DNA of 64,000 bases, from positions 21,137,021 to 21,201,020 of the forward strand of contig CM030718.1 of NCBI GenBank assembly GCA_017979445.1, read 5' to 3'. How positions within the stretch are numbered: the first letter of the stretch is position 1; every line of letters begins with the position of its first letter. The notes under the pieces were generated by a model. It worked only from the letters and a program-made list of their open reading frames with translations. It ran no database searches and had not been told where the DNA came from. The translations under genes were made by a program, and so were the position numbers. Origin of the DNA: Akebia trifoliata. Its lineage: Eukaryota > Streptophyta > Magnoliopsida > Ranunculales > Lardizabalaceae. This document shows positions 47,823 through 60,592 of this stretch, in pieces.

Positions 47823-49348
47823 TGAAAACGCCCTCGATCTGCAGGTTGCGCGGATTCGTTTTTTATTTTTGAGATTTGGGAGTCGCCACCTAATTCTTAC
47901 GATCTAGAAACCGAACATCGACTCGAAACGGATAAAAAAATAATTAATCTACTTTTAAAAAATATTGAGTCCGGGGATCACATTACGGGATTGGAAGGTG
48001 TTAGGCACCAACCCCGCCTGGCAAACGCCGGTCTCTACTAATTTTCAAATAAAATTACATTGCTAAAAGGACCTAAATAATAGAAAAAAAATATTTATCT
48101 TTACGAATGCAACAGTTTTGTTCCCTCAGATCTGATAGAACAGCTCTTCATACAATACTCTTCGCTTCGTTCTGTCACCGGATTCGCTTCAGACCTCCAA
48201 GGCGAAGTACCTCTTTTTTAGATCTGAATTTTTTTGATTTGTTTATGGATTTCTAGGTATTTTTGAAGGGTTTCTAGGTATTTTTGGAGCTAAAGTTGAG
48301 GTATGGATGTTAGGTAAGGAGTTTGGACTTCAAAATTAGGGTTTTGGGAAGGTTAGGGAAGCTTCTTGACCTACTTTTCTTAAGATTTATTTTTTCATAC
48401 GAAAATAAATTGTAGGAACCCTTATTTATAGATTTTTTAAGAGCTTTTTAGATAGAGTTAGTGTTTAATTATAATTCTTTTAGAGAGAGTTATTGTTTAA
48501 TTAGAATTATTTTAAATAAAGTTAGTATTTAATTGGAATTACATTAGATAGTTTTATAGTTTAATTAGAATTCTATTAGGTAGTTTTAAAGTTTAATTAG
48601 AATTCTATTAGGGTTAGGGTTTGACTTTGGTCTTATTAGATTGATTAGGATTTTGACTTAAGTCTCACTTGATTGACTTGATTTTAGGATTTTGATTTAA
48701 GTCTCACTTAATTGACTTTAATTTTAATTAGGATTTCACTTTGCACTAATTAGTTTTTTAATTATTAATTTCAAAAATTTTAATTATTAAAATTGTAAAA
48801 TTACCGTTTTGCCCTCAAAGAGGACTTTTGTGTTTTAAGTCGTTTTTCAATGTTCCAGTTTTGAAATCAATTTTTCGTAAAGAATTTAGTCGGAATATTG
48901 GTTTTTGTCATTTATGAAATTTTTTGTGCGAAATGGTCGTGAACTTTATAAGGGCATTTTCGTAATTTTGTCCAATTTTGTGAAAATTGGCGAAATGGTT
49001 TATTTGGTTTAGATTTGTTGTTTTATGTATTTGAAAGAATTTTCCTAAACGTAATGTAGGTTCTAGGGATGTTTTGAGGTTAGAGGTATTTTGGTAATTT
49101 GATCATTTTTTAGTGATTTTTATCGTGAATCTTCTTTCTGTCTGAAAAATAATGATTTCTATATTTTTGGGGTTATATTTTCCTAACGTAGCGTGGTTTC
49201 TTGGTTTTGTTAATTTGAGATACCTCATCCGAATTTCTGAAACACATCTAACAAATAAAGCATTGGAATAATCATCCATCATTGGAAACCGTTGCAATCA
49301 GGTTGACGAGTTGATTAATTAGTCGAATGCAAAAATGGGGTATCTACA
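47823..49348 (-). mobile_element. 5' LTR of minus-strand family A element
   Basis: Plus-strand view TGAAAACGCCC...GGGGTATCTACA, 1526 bp. Its primer site lies on the low-coordinate side and GATAC on the high-coordinate side, pairing it with 27878-29451. Confidence 0.9.
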
Positions 49349-49353
49349 GATAC

Positions 49354-49737
49354 CAAGTCTAAAAAAGATAAAAGAAAATCCTTCAACTCTCTTCAACTCA
49401 ACTCTTATTTTCTCTCATTACTTCATCACTTTAAAAACATACTTTCATAATTCTATTAAAGACCCAAGAAAAAAAAAAAAAAACAAGAAAAGAAAGAAAG
49501 ATTCAAGTCTTAAGGTAGGGTTGAAGTAGTATTGCATTCCCCCCTCTCCATCACCTTCTTCTATATCCCCCTCTTTTTTTTTCTTTTTTCTTTTTAATAT
49601 TAGCAAGCTTCTGAGATGTAGAGTTTCCCCTCCCATGTCTGCGGTAAATCGAACTTCAATTCGGATAAAAGTATAGGGGTTGTAATTACCTTCAAAAGAA
49701 AATCATGTTAAACCCTTAAAATACTCTTTGTACACAC
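49354..49737 (+). mobile_element. Family B-like LTR, middle segment
   Basis: Continues the LTR interrupted at 27878: 'tagagtttcccctcccatgt...ggtaaatcgaac' matches the post-TATA part of family B LTRs (compare 4340-4380). Poly(A) and T/C tracts at 49465-49590. Interrupted at 49738 by another family B LTR. Confidence 0.6.
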
Positions 49738-52700
49738 TGTAGACACCTAAATTTGACCGGGCCCTCAACGAAAATCCCCAAAAATTGTAAAAATTGAAAA
49801 GGGCCCCAAGGCCCAAACCTTAAAAAATGTAGCATCTCTTACCACTTTTTTTAAATAAATGGCCTAAGGACCTACTTACGTGGCCCATGGACCCAAACTC
49901 CTCACCACTCTTTTACATTCTTCAACCCATTCAACATAAACCCAAATCCATTCCTATTCAACACATCACCTAAGCCCATTGGATCCCTACCTTAATCCAA
50001 ATCAACTAAACCCAATACTATCCTACACAATCCAAATCATACATCAACCCAATATTATACCTATCCAATCTATCACCTAAACCCACTAATTCTCAACCCA
50101 ACCATAGCCCAATTCAACTCAACCCAAACCCATTTCAACTTACCACCTAAGCTCACCAATTCTCAACCCAACTACAACCCAATTCAACTTAAACCCATCA
50201 CCTAAGCACATTCAACTCAATCTTATCCATTACTCTACCCAAGCCCAATCATTCCCCACCCAATCCAACATCACAACCAATCAACATGATCATCAAAGTG
50301 GGACATATGTCACCACCTCAACTCATCTCCTTCATCCCACCACCTATCCCATCACATTTTCTCTAAATATCATCTACCCATACCTCCCCCTAACCTACCC
50401 TCATCATTTCCTGTAAACCCTCATTTTCTCAAATCAAACACTTCCAACCCATACCTCCCCATAACCTACCCTTATCATTTCCTATAAACCCTCATTTTCT
50501 CAAATCAAACACCTTCAACCCATATCTCCTCCTAACCTATCCTCATCATTCCCCTATATGTAGACACCCAATTTTTGCATTCGTCTGATTAATCAACTCG
50601 TCAACCCGATCGCAACGGTTTCCAATGATGGATGTTTATTCCAATGCTTTATTTTGTTATCAGATATGTTTCAAAAATCCGGATGAGGTATCTCATACTG
50701 ACAAAACCTTAGAAACCACGCTACGCTAGAAAAATACGACCCCAGAAACATAGAAATCATCATCTTGCAGACTAAAAAGAAGCTTCACGATAAAAATCAC
50801 TAAAAATGACAAAATTACCAAAATACCCCTAACATCAAAACAACCCTAGAGCCTACGTTACGATTAGGAAAACTCATTCAAACACATAAAATAACAAACC
50901 GAAACCAAATAAATCATTTCACCAATTTTCATAGAATTCGACAAAATTATAAAAATGCCCCTCATAAAGTTCACGATCATTTCATACAAAAAATTTTCAT
51001 AAATGACAAAAACCAACATTCTCATTGAATTCCTTGTGAAAAACGGATTCCAAAACATCCTGGAACATTGAAAAACGACTTAAAACGTAAAAAATCATCT
51101 CTGATGGCAAAATGGTAATTTCACAATTTTAATAATTAAAATTTTCAAAATTAATAAATAAACCATTAAATAATGTAAAGTGAAACATTAATAAAATTAA
51201 TTTAAAAATTTTAATCAAAAAATCGATCAATCAAGTTTTCAGGCAAAATTGTTGATGGTTGTTAGGATATTTATTCAAGGGCCTCTCTATCTGGAGGCCC
51301 AAAGAATTAAAAGGGGTTCTCCAAAAATTAAAGTCAATCAAGTAAGACTAAAGTCCATCTTAAAGTCAATCAAGTGAGACTAAAGTCAATCTTAAAGTCA
51401 ACCAAGTAAAGCTAAAGTCAAGATATTAAAAGTTAACCAAGAAAGACTAAAGTCAAAGTATTAAAGTCAATCTCATAAGACTAAAGTCAAAACCTAATCT
51501 AAACTAATCAAGTCAAAGTTAAAACCCTAAATCAAAACCCTAATCTAAACTAATCAAGTGAATCTCATAAGACTAAAGTTAAAACCCTAAATTAAAATCC
51601 TAAATACTAAGTCCATCTCATAAGACTAAAGTCAAAACCCTAATTAAAACCCTAAAAGAAACCATAATCAAACCCTAATTCTTCTAAAAAACTTTATAAA
51701 TAGGAGCCTCCACACCCTATTTTCGAATCAAAGAAAAAATCCTTAAAAAAGTAGGTCAAGAAGCCTCTACAACCTTCTCAAAACCCTAATTTCGAAGCCC
51801 CAACTCCTTACCTAACACCCATACTTCAATTTTAGCTTGAAAACCCCTAGAAGCCCTTCAAAAATACCCCAAAATCCATAACAAATATGGAGAATCCAGT
51901 TCCAAGAAAGAGATACTTTGCCTCGGAGATCAGAAATCAGATCCGGAGACAGAACGAAGTAAGGAGTACGGTATAAGGAGCAGTTTCATCATATCTGAGG
52001 GAATATAACCTTTGCGTATCAAAGGTAAAATTTCTGTTATTTTTTATCTAGGTTTTGTCATTAGCAATGTAATCTTATTTAGGATAAGTAGAGACCGGCA
52101 TTGGCCGGGCGGGGTTGGTGCCTAACACCTTCCAACCCCGTAATGTGATCCTCGGATTCAATTTTTCTGTAGTAGATTAGTTTTTTTATCCGTTTAGAGT
52201 CAGTATTCGGTTCTTAGACCGTAATAACTAGGTGGCGACTCCCAAACCTCAAGGGTCAAAAGCGGATCCGCGCACCCCGCGGATCGAGGGTGCTTTCACT
52301 ATAAAATCTCATTCTCTCAAATCAAATACTCATCCCCTTCCATTAACTCATCTAAACCTCTAATCTCCACACATCTTGACACATGTCACCATGTCTCTCA
52401 CCCTCCTAAAAACTGAATTAATTACCGTCTTACACAATTTATTTTTTAATTAAAACTCACTTTTCTCAACTCACCAAACACTCAACCACCATCTTACACC
52501 CTCATTCTCTCAATCAAACACCATTCATTTCATTCCACCTAACACTCAACCCAAATAGGTTGAAAGATCCAATCCATTTAGATTATAAATAACTCATTTA
52601 ACCCCTCTTACACAAATTCCATTTCATTACCCTCAATTTACATACCCTCTCTCACAAACTCCTAACCATTCTACTCTTTTTCATCAACTCATTCCATTTT

Positions 52701-53373
52701 ACCCCTAAAATAACCTCCAAAAATCTATAAAATCCTTCATTCTCAACTCACAAAACCTAATACTTAAACTCCTAAAAGACTAAAATCACTCTCCCTACAC
52801 TACTCATATTCAACTCTCAACTCTCTCAAACAAGTCAAAAAAAGTTAAAGAAGACTCATCCTTTAAAGAAAATCAAAGAAGGTCGAAAGGAACAATGTGG
52901 GCTTTGGACAAAACACCCCCCTCTCACCTCTCCAACTTCTCCTATTCTATTTACCCCATTCTCTACACTTATGCACACACCACAAATGATTTGAGTCATC
53001 GAAGGACTCATTTTTCAATAAGGGTGCCCTCAATGGATTTAATCAACATCAAAGTCCATCATACTTGAGGGCTCACAACTGATTTTTCCGATTTTTTTTA
53101 TTTTATTTTCAAAACAAGATCGAATCCGAGGTTACCACCAATAATGAAAGGAGTAGGGTGTCTAACACCTTCCATACTCCCTAACATGGACCCCCTTACT
53201 TAGAATCAAAAGTTGGACCAAATGTACCTTATCCGTACACAAGTCACTAAACGCCAAAACAAATGATTTTCTAAAAGTACATCACGGGTAATCATTCACA
53301 CCCATTTCCAATATGAATGGTGGCGACTCCTAAAGTGGTTGAGATATTCAAAAATTGAAAAGTCTCGTATCCA
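49738..53373 (+). mobile_element. Family B solo LTR (CACAC duplication), split by a family A solo LTR
   Basis: TGTAGACACCTAAATTTG...CGTATCCA flanked by CACAC (49733-49737, 53374-53378). The duplication is low in complexity, so the exact right end (53373 or 53375) is uncertain. Without the inserted 50559-52303 it is about 1.89 kb. Near its end it shows the family blocks 'gtgtctaacaccttcc' and 'aatggtggcgactcc'. Two copies of 'catttcctgtaaaccctcat'-type text lie at 50405-50515. No polypurine tract or primer site adjoins it. Confidence 0.75.
50559..52298 (+). mobile_element. Family A solo LTR with CTATA duplication
   Basis: TGTAGACACCC...GGGTGCTTTCA, 1740 bp, with perfect CTATA at 50554-50558 and 52299-52303. 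TATA-like box 51695-51702; 'aagactaaagtcaa' units at 51330-51620. More diverged from the nested element's LTRs than those are from each other. Confidence 0.9.
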
Positions 53374-53378
53374 CACAC

Positions 53379-53875
53379 CCCTCACTCAACTTTTTTAGAA
53401 GCAATTTGTATTCGGGTCCTTCTCAAACCATGAGAATGGGCTAGCAACCATTAGCCAATACTTTTCAAAAAAGAAATATATGTTGTTCCTAATGCTAGAT
53501 TTCTATAAGGATCATTTCCTTCAATGAGATGATCCTTATAATCCGAGCCGATAGTAAATCCCTTCTTAGGGAACAAGTTGTCAACCGATCGACTCTTTTA
53601 TTTTATTAAAAAATAATCAAGTTACATTTTGAGATTATCACCAATTGGTTAAGAGAAAGGGGTGCTTAACACCTTCCCCTTTCTCTAATCGAACAGTTTA
53701 CCTAGATTTTAGATAGATCGGTGTTTTATCTGTATGAGAGTCACCAAACGCCAAAATGACACTTTTTCTAAAAATACACCTCGGGTGACCATTTACACCC
53801 TTTTATAAAAAAAATGGTGACAATTTCAAACCCTCATAGAGGTGATCTTAAAAAATCGAAAAACACGCATCTATA
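53379..53875 (+). mobile_element. Family B-like LTR, right segment
   Basis: Contains the usual end blocks 'ggggtgcttaacaccttccc', 'gagagtcaccaaacgccaaa' and 'cacctcgggtgaccattt', ending near 'cacgcatctata'. The same end, inverted, occurs at 60593-60700. Confidence 0.6.
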
Positions 53876-54105
53876 GTCCACACCCCTAAAACCTGAATAA
53901 TGGCGATTATCAATTTACGTAACACACTAGGTGACCCCATAAACTAAACTTTAGGAGAGGTAAGACTCCAGCCAGAAGAAGAGTTAGGCCTAGTCGAAAG
54001 GACAAGTGAGATCGTGAGGGCGGATGCTATACTAATTACTTTAGCAACATGGGCAAATATTACTTAATAGTTGAGGTATTTCTTTTGATTATGACCTTTA
54101 AAAAC
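53876..54105 (+). repeat. Right copy of the ~225-bp direct repeat
   Basis: 'tccacacccctaaaacctga...atggcgattatcaatttacg...tgaccccataaactaaac' parallels 26610-26821, diverged by roughly 15-20% by eye. Confidence 0.7.
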
Positions 54106-57004
54106 CAAACACACTTTGTAGCACTTTAAAGAAACATATGGATTATATTTGATCTAATACACTTATTTGCATCCAATAACTTGTTTTCTTGGAGGTAAAG
54201 ATGTGGCGTCCTGGAACATTAACACAAATCCCCATTTCAAATCTTGAGGTACTAAGCAGTGCCTCGAGACTTCGGCATCATTTCCTCTATTTATGTTAGC
54301 CTTCTAAGGCACACAACAACCTGATAAACTATCTACAACAAATCCTGTATATGTATGTTCCAAAAATGAACAAACAATGGAAGACTGTAAACATTGAACA
54401 TCGTAAAGGTAACTCATAGTGCAAAATGAGTAAAAATATACAGCATTACCAAAAAGGTCCTCTCATTAACAAAATCTTAACTTTTAATTCCAAAATTTAT
54501 ATACAACCTGCACAAACTGACGCGGCTAGATATAGCCCCAGTGCTCATCAGGTAGCGGACTTTGATTATCTATATGACCAATCAGATGCTCCTCACTCGT
54601 TGGCTCCACACTTGCCTCGATAACTATAAGCTCTAAAACTAAAAAATGGGTAGAAAATGATGAGTAACAATGGTTACTTAGTAGGTAAACAAATAATTCC
54701 CACTAATAACCTCTCCTAGTATGAATGAGTAAGCATTCTCAATCATTTCATTACATGCATATTTTTACAAGATAAATTATGATTAATTGGTACATGTAGT
54801 CAGGGATGAGCAACTAAATAGTTAAACTTCTCATTTCAACGAGCAATATTATTTATAATATAAAATTTTCTTTTTATACAATTCTAATTGTGAACATTGA
54901 AACAGTAAGCATATTTTTCAGTTTATAATTTAAAATAGAGCAAAAGATATATAATACAAAATGGTAGAGTAATAGAATTAGAGAGTTGAGATTCTACGAC
55001 TGGATCGCTCCCAGTCGGGACATGATGTTTCAATTATTTATTGATTTTAATTCTTAGTTTTGTGGCTAGTCATTGCATTATCACGGTTGATTGAGTATTT
55101 ATCCGGCTAAAGCTGGCCATCCGACTTGATCGTAAGTAATAAGTCTCTTTTCGATGTGTCAAGATTACTCTATATTGTTTGTGCTCACTAACAAATCATC
55201 TTCATCTATGCCTATCAGGCGTACATGTGATTCTCATTATACATCTACATTTGTGTACGACCACCTTTACATTATAAGTTCACTGGTAAAGATAAAAAGG
55301 AATAAACTCGGATTTCAGTCATTAACTATATATATATATCATTTTTCTTTGAAAACAAATAAGAAATTAACAATCTAGAGTTGATAATGGATATCCAATT
55401 TCCTACCATGCAATTGTGTCCCCTTAGCCTAAATTAAATAACAACACATAAATTAAATCAACGCCTTGCACTAATAGAAAGAAATAAACATGCACTCGAA
55501 AGTAAATTACCTTGGATATCTGTTCATCAACCCACACATAGCACAACACTATAAAATGCCAACATCAACCCTTGGGTGTGATTCTAACATTTTACCGTTT
55601 CACCATTATTTTCCTTTTTCGATGTTTTCACTTATAGATTCTTCGAATACCATTTTTGATTTTTGAAATTTATTAAACAAAGTAAATCCCTTTAATATCA
55701 ATCATTTTTAAACTTTAAAATTCATTTTTGACACTTTAACTGAAAAACTATAGCAAATTTAGTTAAAACAAAGTCCCAAAAATGCGTGGAAATCAAATTT
55801 CCAAATCAGATATGGCCGCAGCTAGCGATGGCAGAACACTGGTTCTGGAGATGGCAACGCCAAATTGGCCTACGGTAGGTGGCGGTAGCATCACCAGTCC
55901 TATCAACAAATCTGGTAGACTATGTAAAAATTAGGTTTTCAATAAATTTTTCAAATTTCTTCGTCGATTCTTTAATCCATTATCCCCACCCACATATCAA
56001 TTCTCAAAATACGATTAAAACACAGCAAATATGTTGATTTCACATTAATTTGAAATAACAACAAAAAATTTTATGATTTAAAATACATTACAAGTTTTGT
56101 TAAAAATGTAAATGCAATTTTTGAAATCTATGATTACCAATAGAAATTGAGAGTCCCCTACCAACGATCGTGGTTGCAAAAAATGATGAGATAGAACGGA
56201 AGTTGAAGTTTTATTTGCGAAAATCGAGATTGGGTGGACTTGGGTGCAAAACAATTGAATGGCTGCGAAGCTCTTAATTACAGTACTCTATTTCCTTCTA
56301 TGATGGAGGACGAGTCTTCCTCTAAGTAGATGAAATCCTTAATAGAATGTGTTGAAATTCACTCGCTAGTTTTTGACGAAAAATGGAGAAGAAGAACGAA
56401 AAATGATGATCAACGATTGTGAAGCTGTATAGTTGTATAGTTTGTCGACACCGACAACTTTCCCTTCTTCGTCGAAGCTCAACGATGTCTCATTCGTGAT
56501 GGATCTTGATAAGAAGACGATGGAATCCCTTGGAGGTTTGATCGGATGGGCTTTGGGTTTCGTTGAAGAGAAGAAAATGAAATAAAAGAAAATTAAATTC
56601 CTTTTATATAAAAACTTAAGGGCATATTTGGTATTTTTTCATTTATTTTATTGTTAGGGGTATTTCGACTTTTCGAACTTGAAAATTGACAAATAGATAC
56701 TCCATTCTTCAAATACAATTCATTATAAACGTAATGGTATGATCATATTCTATAAATTCTTGCTCTAACTAAAAATCACCTTTTTAGGTCCTGATTGACA
56801 CGAAAATCTAGGATTTTGTAATTTTTTTTTTTCTGAATTTGAATTTGAGCATGCCTATAGGCTAAAGTATGTTTTTTAGCCATTTTGAATCCAATGACGG
56901 AGTTATTTTTTTTTATCAAAAGTGAACAGAACAAAATTCTAGACTTTTACCCTTAGTCTTATTTTTAGGATTTTCTCAAAATTTCACTATTTTGATCCTT
57001 TGGA
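54106..57004. other. AT-rich unassigned DNA, no gene seen
   Basis: No convincing coding frame. 54960-55140 ('ggatcgctcccagtcgggac', 'gtatttatccggctaaagct') looks like old retrotransposon text. A short (ta)n lies at 55330-55340. 56150-56640 has words resembling a coding leader (gatgatcaacgattgtgaag) but no frame. Confidence 0.4.
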
Positions 57005-58670
57005 AATACAAATTAACAACTTATGGTATTATAGACCAAGTATTATTAGCTTTCAAATCATAAATCTCAGCAAACATAGCTTCACACCATTTTAGATTCT
57101 TAATGGCTACATGAAATGCTTTAGGTTCTGTAATGGAGGCAATGGCTATAGAGAAGGTATAATTTATAAGATTAGAATTTAGATAAGGGATAAAAATAAC
57201 TCACACTAGAAGTCGACATTTAGTGATATGATGAGTTGGGGATAAGATGCATAGCCATGCCATAATGATAAGATTGAAGGTAACACAGTGGATGGCTGGG
57301 TTGAATAGATTACCTAGGAGCAGAAAACAGAGGTGGTGGTAGTGGTGTAGGTAAAGAAGAAAGGTTTGGTTTAAAAGTATCATTTTCCAATGTAGAAATT
57401 GTGTGCTCATTTGAATCTTGGATGGGCATAGGTAAAACAATGTGAGAAGGGGGATATGAGGAATTGTGAAAGGGAAAGATTATTTTATGAAAAATGACAT
57501 CACAAATAACAATTGTGGATTGTAATTCTAAATCATAGAGCCCTTTTGAGTATAAGAATATTCAATGAAAATGCATTATTTGACACGAGGAGCAAACTTA
57601 TGTCAAGGGTCAGCATGTGTAGAAACATAAAATAAATATCCAAAAACTTTCAAGTGTTTATTAGAAGGACAACGTCAAAAATGTTTCTCCATAAGGTGTT
57701 TGACTTGAGAGAGTGGTGAGGGTGATTTATTAGGTAGGCAACAGTAAGCACACAATCACCCCAAAACTTAATGGGCAATTTGTCTTGAAAGCACAAAACA
57801 TGAGCCACATTAAGGAAATCTTTGTGTTTACGTTCAACAACCTCATTTTCTTGGGGCGTAGTAACACAACTAATTTGATGCAAAATTCCTTGATCTAAAA
57901 AAACATAAGTCCATATTGAACTCAATTCCATTATCAGGAAAAATTTGCTTGACTTTGGTGCTGAATTTTGTGTGGACAAGATTAATGAAAGATTGCAACA
58001 AGTATTTAGTATCAGATTTGTGCACCATAAGGCAAATTCAAGTCCAGTGAGAGAAATCATCCACAATAGTTAAAGAATAACGAGCACCAATGAGAGAAGT
58101 AGTACAATACCCATCCCATATATGACAATGAATTAATTCAAAAAGGAGCATTTGTAGAAATTGAACTTAATAGAAAAATATAACAATGATAAATATCTGA
58201 AAAAGAAATTGCAGGTACAGCTTGAGAAAAAAATACATACATTTATTTGATAAATTTCCTAAATGCCTATGCCAAATGTGGGAAGAAGAAACAAATGTAG
58301 TTGAATTACATATTAGAGAAATGTTGGATGAGAAGTAGTAAAGGTCGTCCCACTCTCTACCCAATCCAATTATCATCCTCAAAAATTGATCCTGGACAAC
58401 AAAAAAATCCATTTGAAAATAAAATCAATGAATAGTTGGATGGATGAATGAGTTTACTAGTGGAGATAAGATTGAAATGAAAAGAGGAAAACAAATAACA
58501 TCACGAAGAATAATAATAATGGTGATAATTGAATATAACCTATATGTGTAACATGAGCATAAGTGCCATTAGGGAGTTTCACAGTGATAGCATCAAGATA
58601 TGTAATGGAAGTAAGCAATGAAGATGAGCTAACCATATGATCAGTTGCAACTACTATCGAGTATCTAAGT
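57005..58670 (-). pseudogene. Decayed Ty1/copia polyprotein, protease-to-RT-start (minus strand)
   Basis: In minus-strand order: ATDHMVSSSSLLTSITYLDA (end of the protease/gag-pre-integrase stretch) with VKLPNGTYAHVTHIG near 58570-58650; DQFLRMIIGLGREWDDLYY and SSHIWHRHLGNLSNK (HRRLGH-type zinc-finger region) at 58240-58410; integrase at 57650-58066 with FLDQGILHQISCVTTPQENE, VVERKHKDFLNVAHVL and KLPIKFWGDCVLTVAYLIN (third catalytic Glu region); then hinge text; then TEPKAFHVAIKNLKWCEAMF (start of RT) near 57060-57120. Several stops and frameshifts. Similarity ends near 57005, so RT and RNase H are lost. Confidence 0.8.
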
Positions 58671-58689
58671 AATATTAGAAGATGAAAAA

Positions 58690-60592
58690 CTCAAGGAAAT
58701 ACCTAATTGTTATTTTATTAATTGTATGCCTATGCATATTCTTGATGGTCAATATCCTTATTCTGTTATGTTTCCTTCAAGTCGGACCTTTGGTTGTGTC
58801 TCGTTCGTTCATTAGTCGTCTCCTGATTTTGATAAATTTGACCCACGTTCGATGAAGTGTGTATTTCTAGGTTATTCTCGTACCCAGAAAGGTTGTCGTT
58901 GCTATGAACCTTCAGCTTGTTTTATTTATGTTAGTGTAGATGTTACATTTTTTTATTCTATATCATATTTTACAGATCCAGTACAGTATGATGATCTTTT
59001 GTTTGCTCTTCCTCTTTCTGTGGTCGATTTATCTTCCACTGTTCTATTTCCACTCACTTATGTTCGCAGGAAGCAACTGGCATCTTCAGATCTCCATCCT
59101 CCTCTAGATGTAGACACCTTACCATCATATTCACAGTCTGCAGATCAAGTATCTAGCACTTCTTCTAATATTAATCTTCTTATTGCACAAAAGAAAGGCA
59201 CTCGTAGTTGTACTAAGCACCCCATTTCTAAGTTTGTTTATTTATTTCATTTGCATGATTCGTATGATGATTTATTTGATATTCTTTCTTCTATGTCTAT
59301 TCCTCATAGTGTACATGATGCTTTGTTTCATTCAGGTTGGAAACAAGTTATTGAGATTGAGATGGATGCTCTTCATCATAATGGTACTTGGGAGTTAGTA
59401 TCCTTACTTGTAGGTATGCGCAATGTTGGTTGTCATTGGGTATATGTGGTGAAGTATTTTTCTGATGGGTCTGTTGAGTGATTGAAGGTTTGCCTTGTGG
59501 CCAAAGGTTCTACTCAAACTTATGGTGTAGACTACTTAAAAAAATTTCTCCTATGGTAAAAATGACCTCTGTTCGTATTGTCATCTCCCTTGATGCCCAC
59601 TTTCAGTGGCCTTTATGTCAGTTGGATGTTAAGAATGTTTTTTTTGAATAGTGATTTGGAGGAAGACATGTATATAGAGAAACCTCCTGGTTTTGTTGCT
59701 CAGGGGGAGTCTAACATACTGTGTAAGTTAAAAAAGCCCATTTATGGCCTAAAAAGTCTTCATTAGCTTGGTTTGGGAGATTCAGTGAGGTAGTAGTTCA
59801 ATTTGGGTTGAAAAAATAGCGTTAAGAAAATCATTTTATATTTGTTCGCTTCAATTCTTTAGAGATTATTATTTTGGTAGTTTACGTTGATGATATAGTT
59901 ATCACAGGTGATGACACTAATGGAATAGAAAAGCTGAAAACCTTCTTTCAAATACAGTTTTAGACAAAAGATCTTGGTAAGTTGCGTTATTTCTTAGGAT
60001 TAGAAGTTGCGAGATCCAAGAAAAGTATTAACCTGACTCAAAGAAAGTATGTTCTTGATTTGTTTGATGAAACAGGTATTTGAGAAGTAAACCTATGGAC
60101 ACCCTAATTCAAAGTTGATAGTAGATATTAGAGAGTTATTTGATGATCCAAAAAAATATAGAAGACGGTAAATTCAATTATTTGGGTATCACTTATCAAA
60201 ATATTTCTTTTGTAGTAAGTGTAGTGAGTTAATTTATAGAAATGCCAAGAGTTCCACATTGGGAAGTTGCTGTTCAGATCCTTCGATTTCTTAAATGATC
60301 TCTAGGACATGATTTGTGATATAAGTTTAAAGATCATTACGAACTTTGAGGGGTATCGTGATGCTGACTGGACAGGTTCTCCATCTGATAGGAGGTGAAC
60401 ATATGGGTATTGCACTTTCTTGGAGGAAACTTGGTTTCCTAGAGAAGTAAGAAGTAAAATGTGGTTGCAAGGTCTAATGCAGAAGCAGAATATAGAGTAA
60501 TAGCTCTTCTAATATGTGAACTGACATGGGTAAAGATTTTTCTCGGAGAATTGGGTGTTAAGATAACAACACTTATGTGATTATATTATGAT
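58690..60592 (+). pseudogene. Decayed Ty1/copia polyprotein, hinge-RT-RNase H (plus strand)
   Basis: In order: YPYSVMFPSSRTFGCVSFVH and MKCVFLGYSRTQKGCRCYEP (post-integrase hinge; open frame 58852-59481), MDALHHNGTWELVSLLVG and NVGCHWVYVVKYFSDGSVE (RT start), LDVKNVFL-like segment at about 59620, LEEDMYIEKPPGFVAQGE, KLKKPIYGLK, VVYVDDIVITGDD (RT catalytic YVDD) at about 59875-59912, LGKLRYFLGLEVARS, then GYRDADWTGSPSDRR (RNase H Asp region) near 60350. At least a dozen stops and frameshifts. It is cut by a family B element at 60593, just at the expected LYCDN motif (LYYDC). Confidence 0.85.

Larger units (their letters stand above)
27878..49348 (-). mobile_element. Tat/Ogre-like gypsy element (minus strand) carrying a nested element
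   Basis: Two minus-oriented family A LTRs (27878-29451 and 47823-49348) with polypurine tract and primer site on their inner sides are flanked by identical GATAC (27873-27877, 49349-49353). Without the nested 33358-43075 insertion the element is about 11.75 kb. LTR divergence is several percent by eye, so it is clearly older than the nested element. Gag is not recognisable. Pol is reduced to an N-terminal RT scrap and a broken integrase. The same 5 bases GATAC also happen to lie inside the 3' LTR edge (polypurine side), which I take as coincidence. Confidence 0.85.

Noticed and set aside
26817..53880. Target-site duplication for the family B-like LTR at 26822-53875
   Set aside because: The five bases next to each end do not match; only the longer ~225-bp repeat is shared, so I did not call a duplication.
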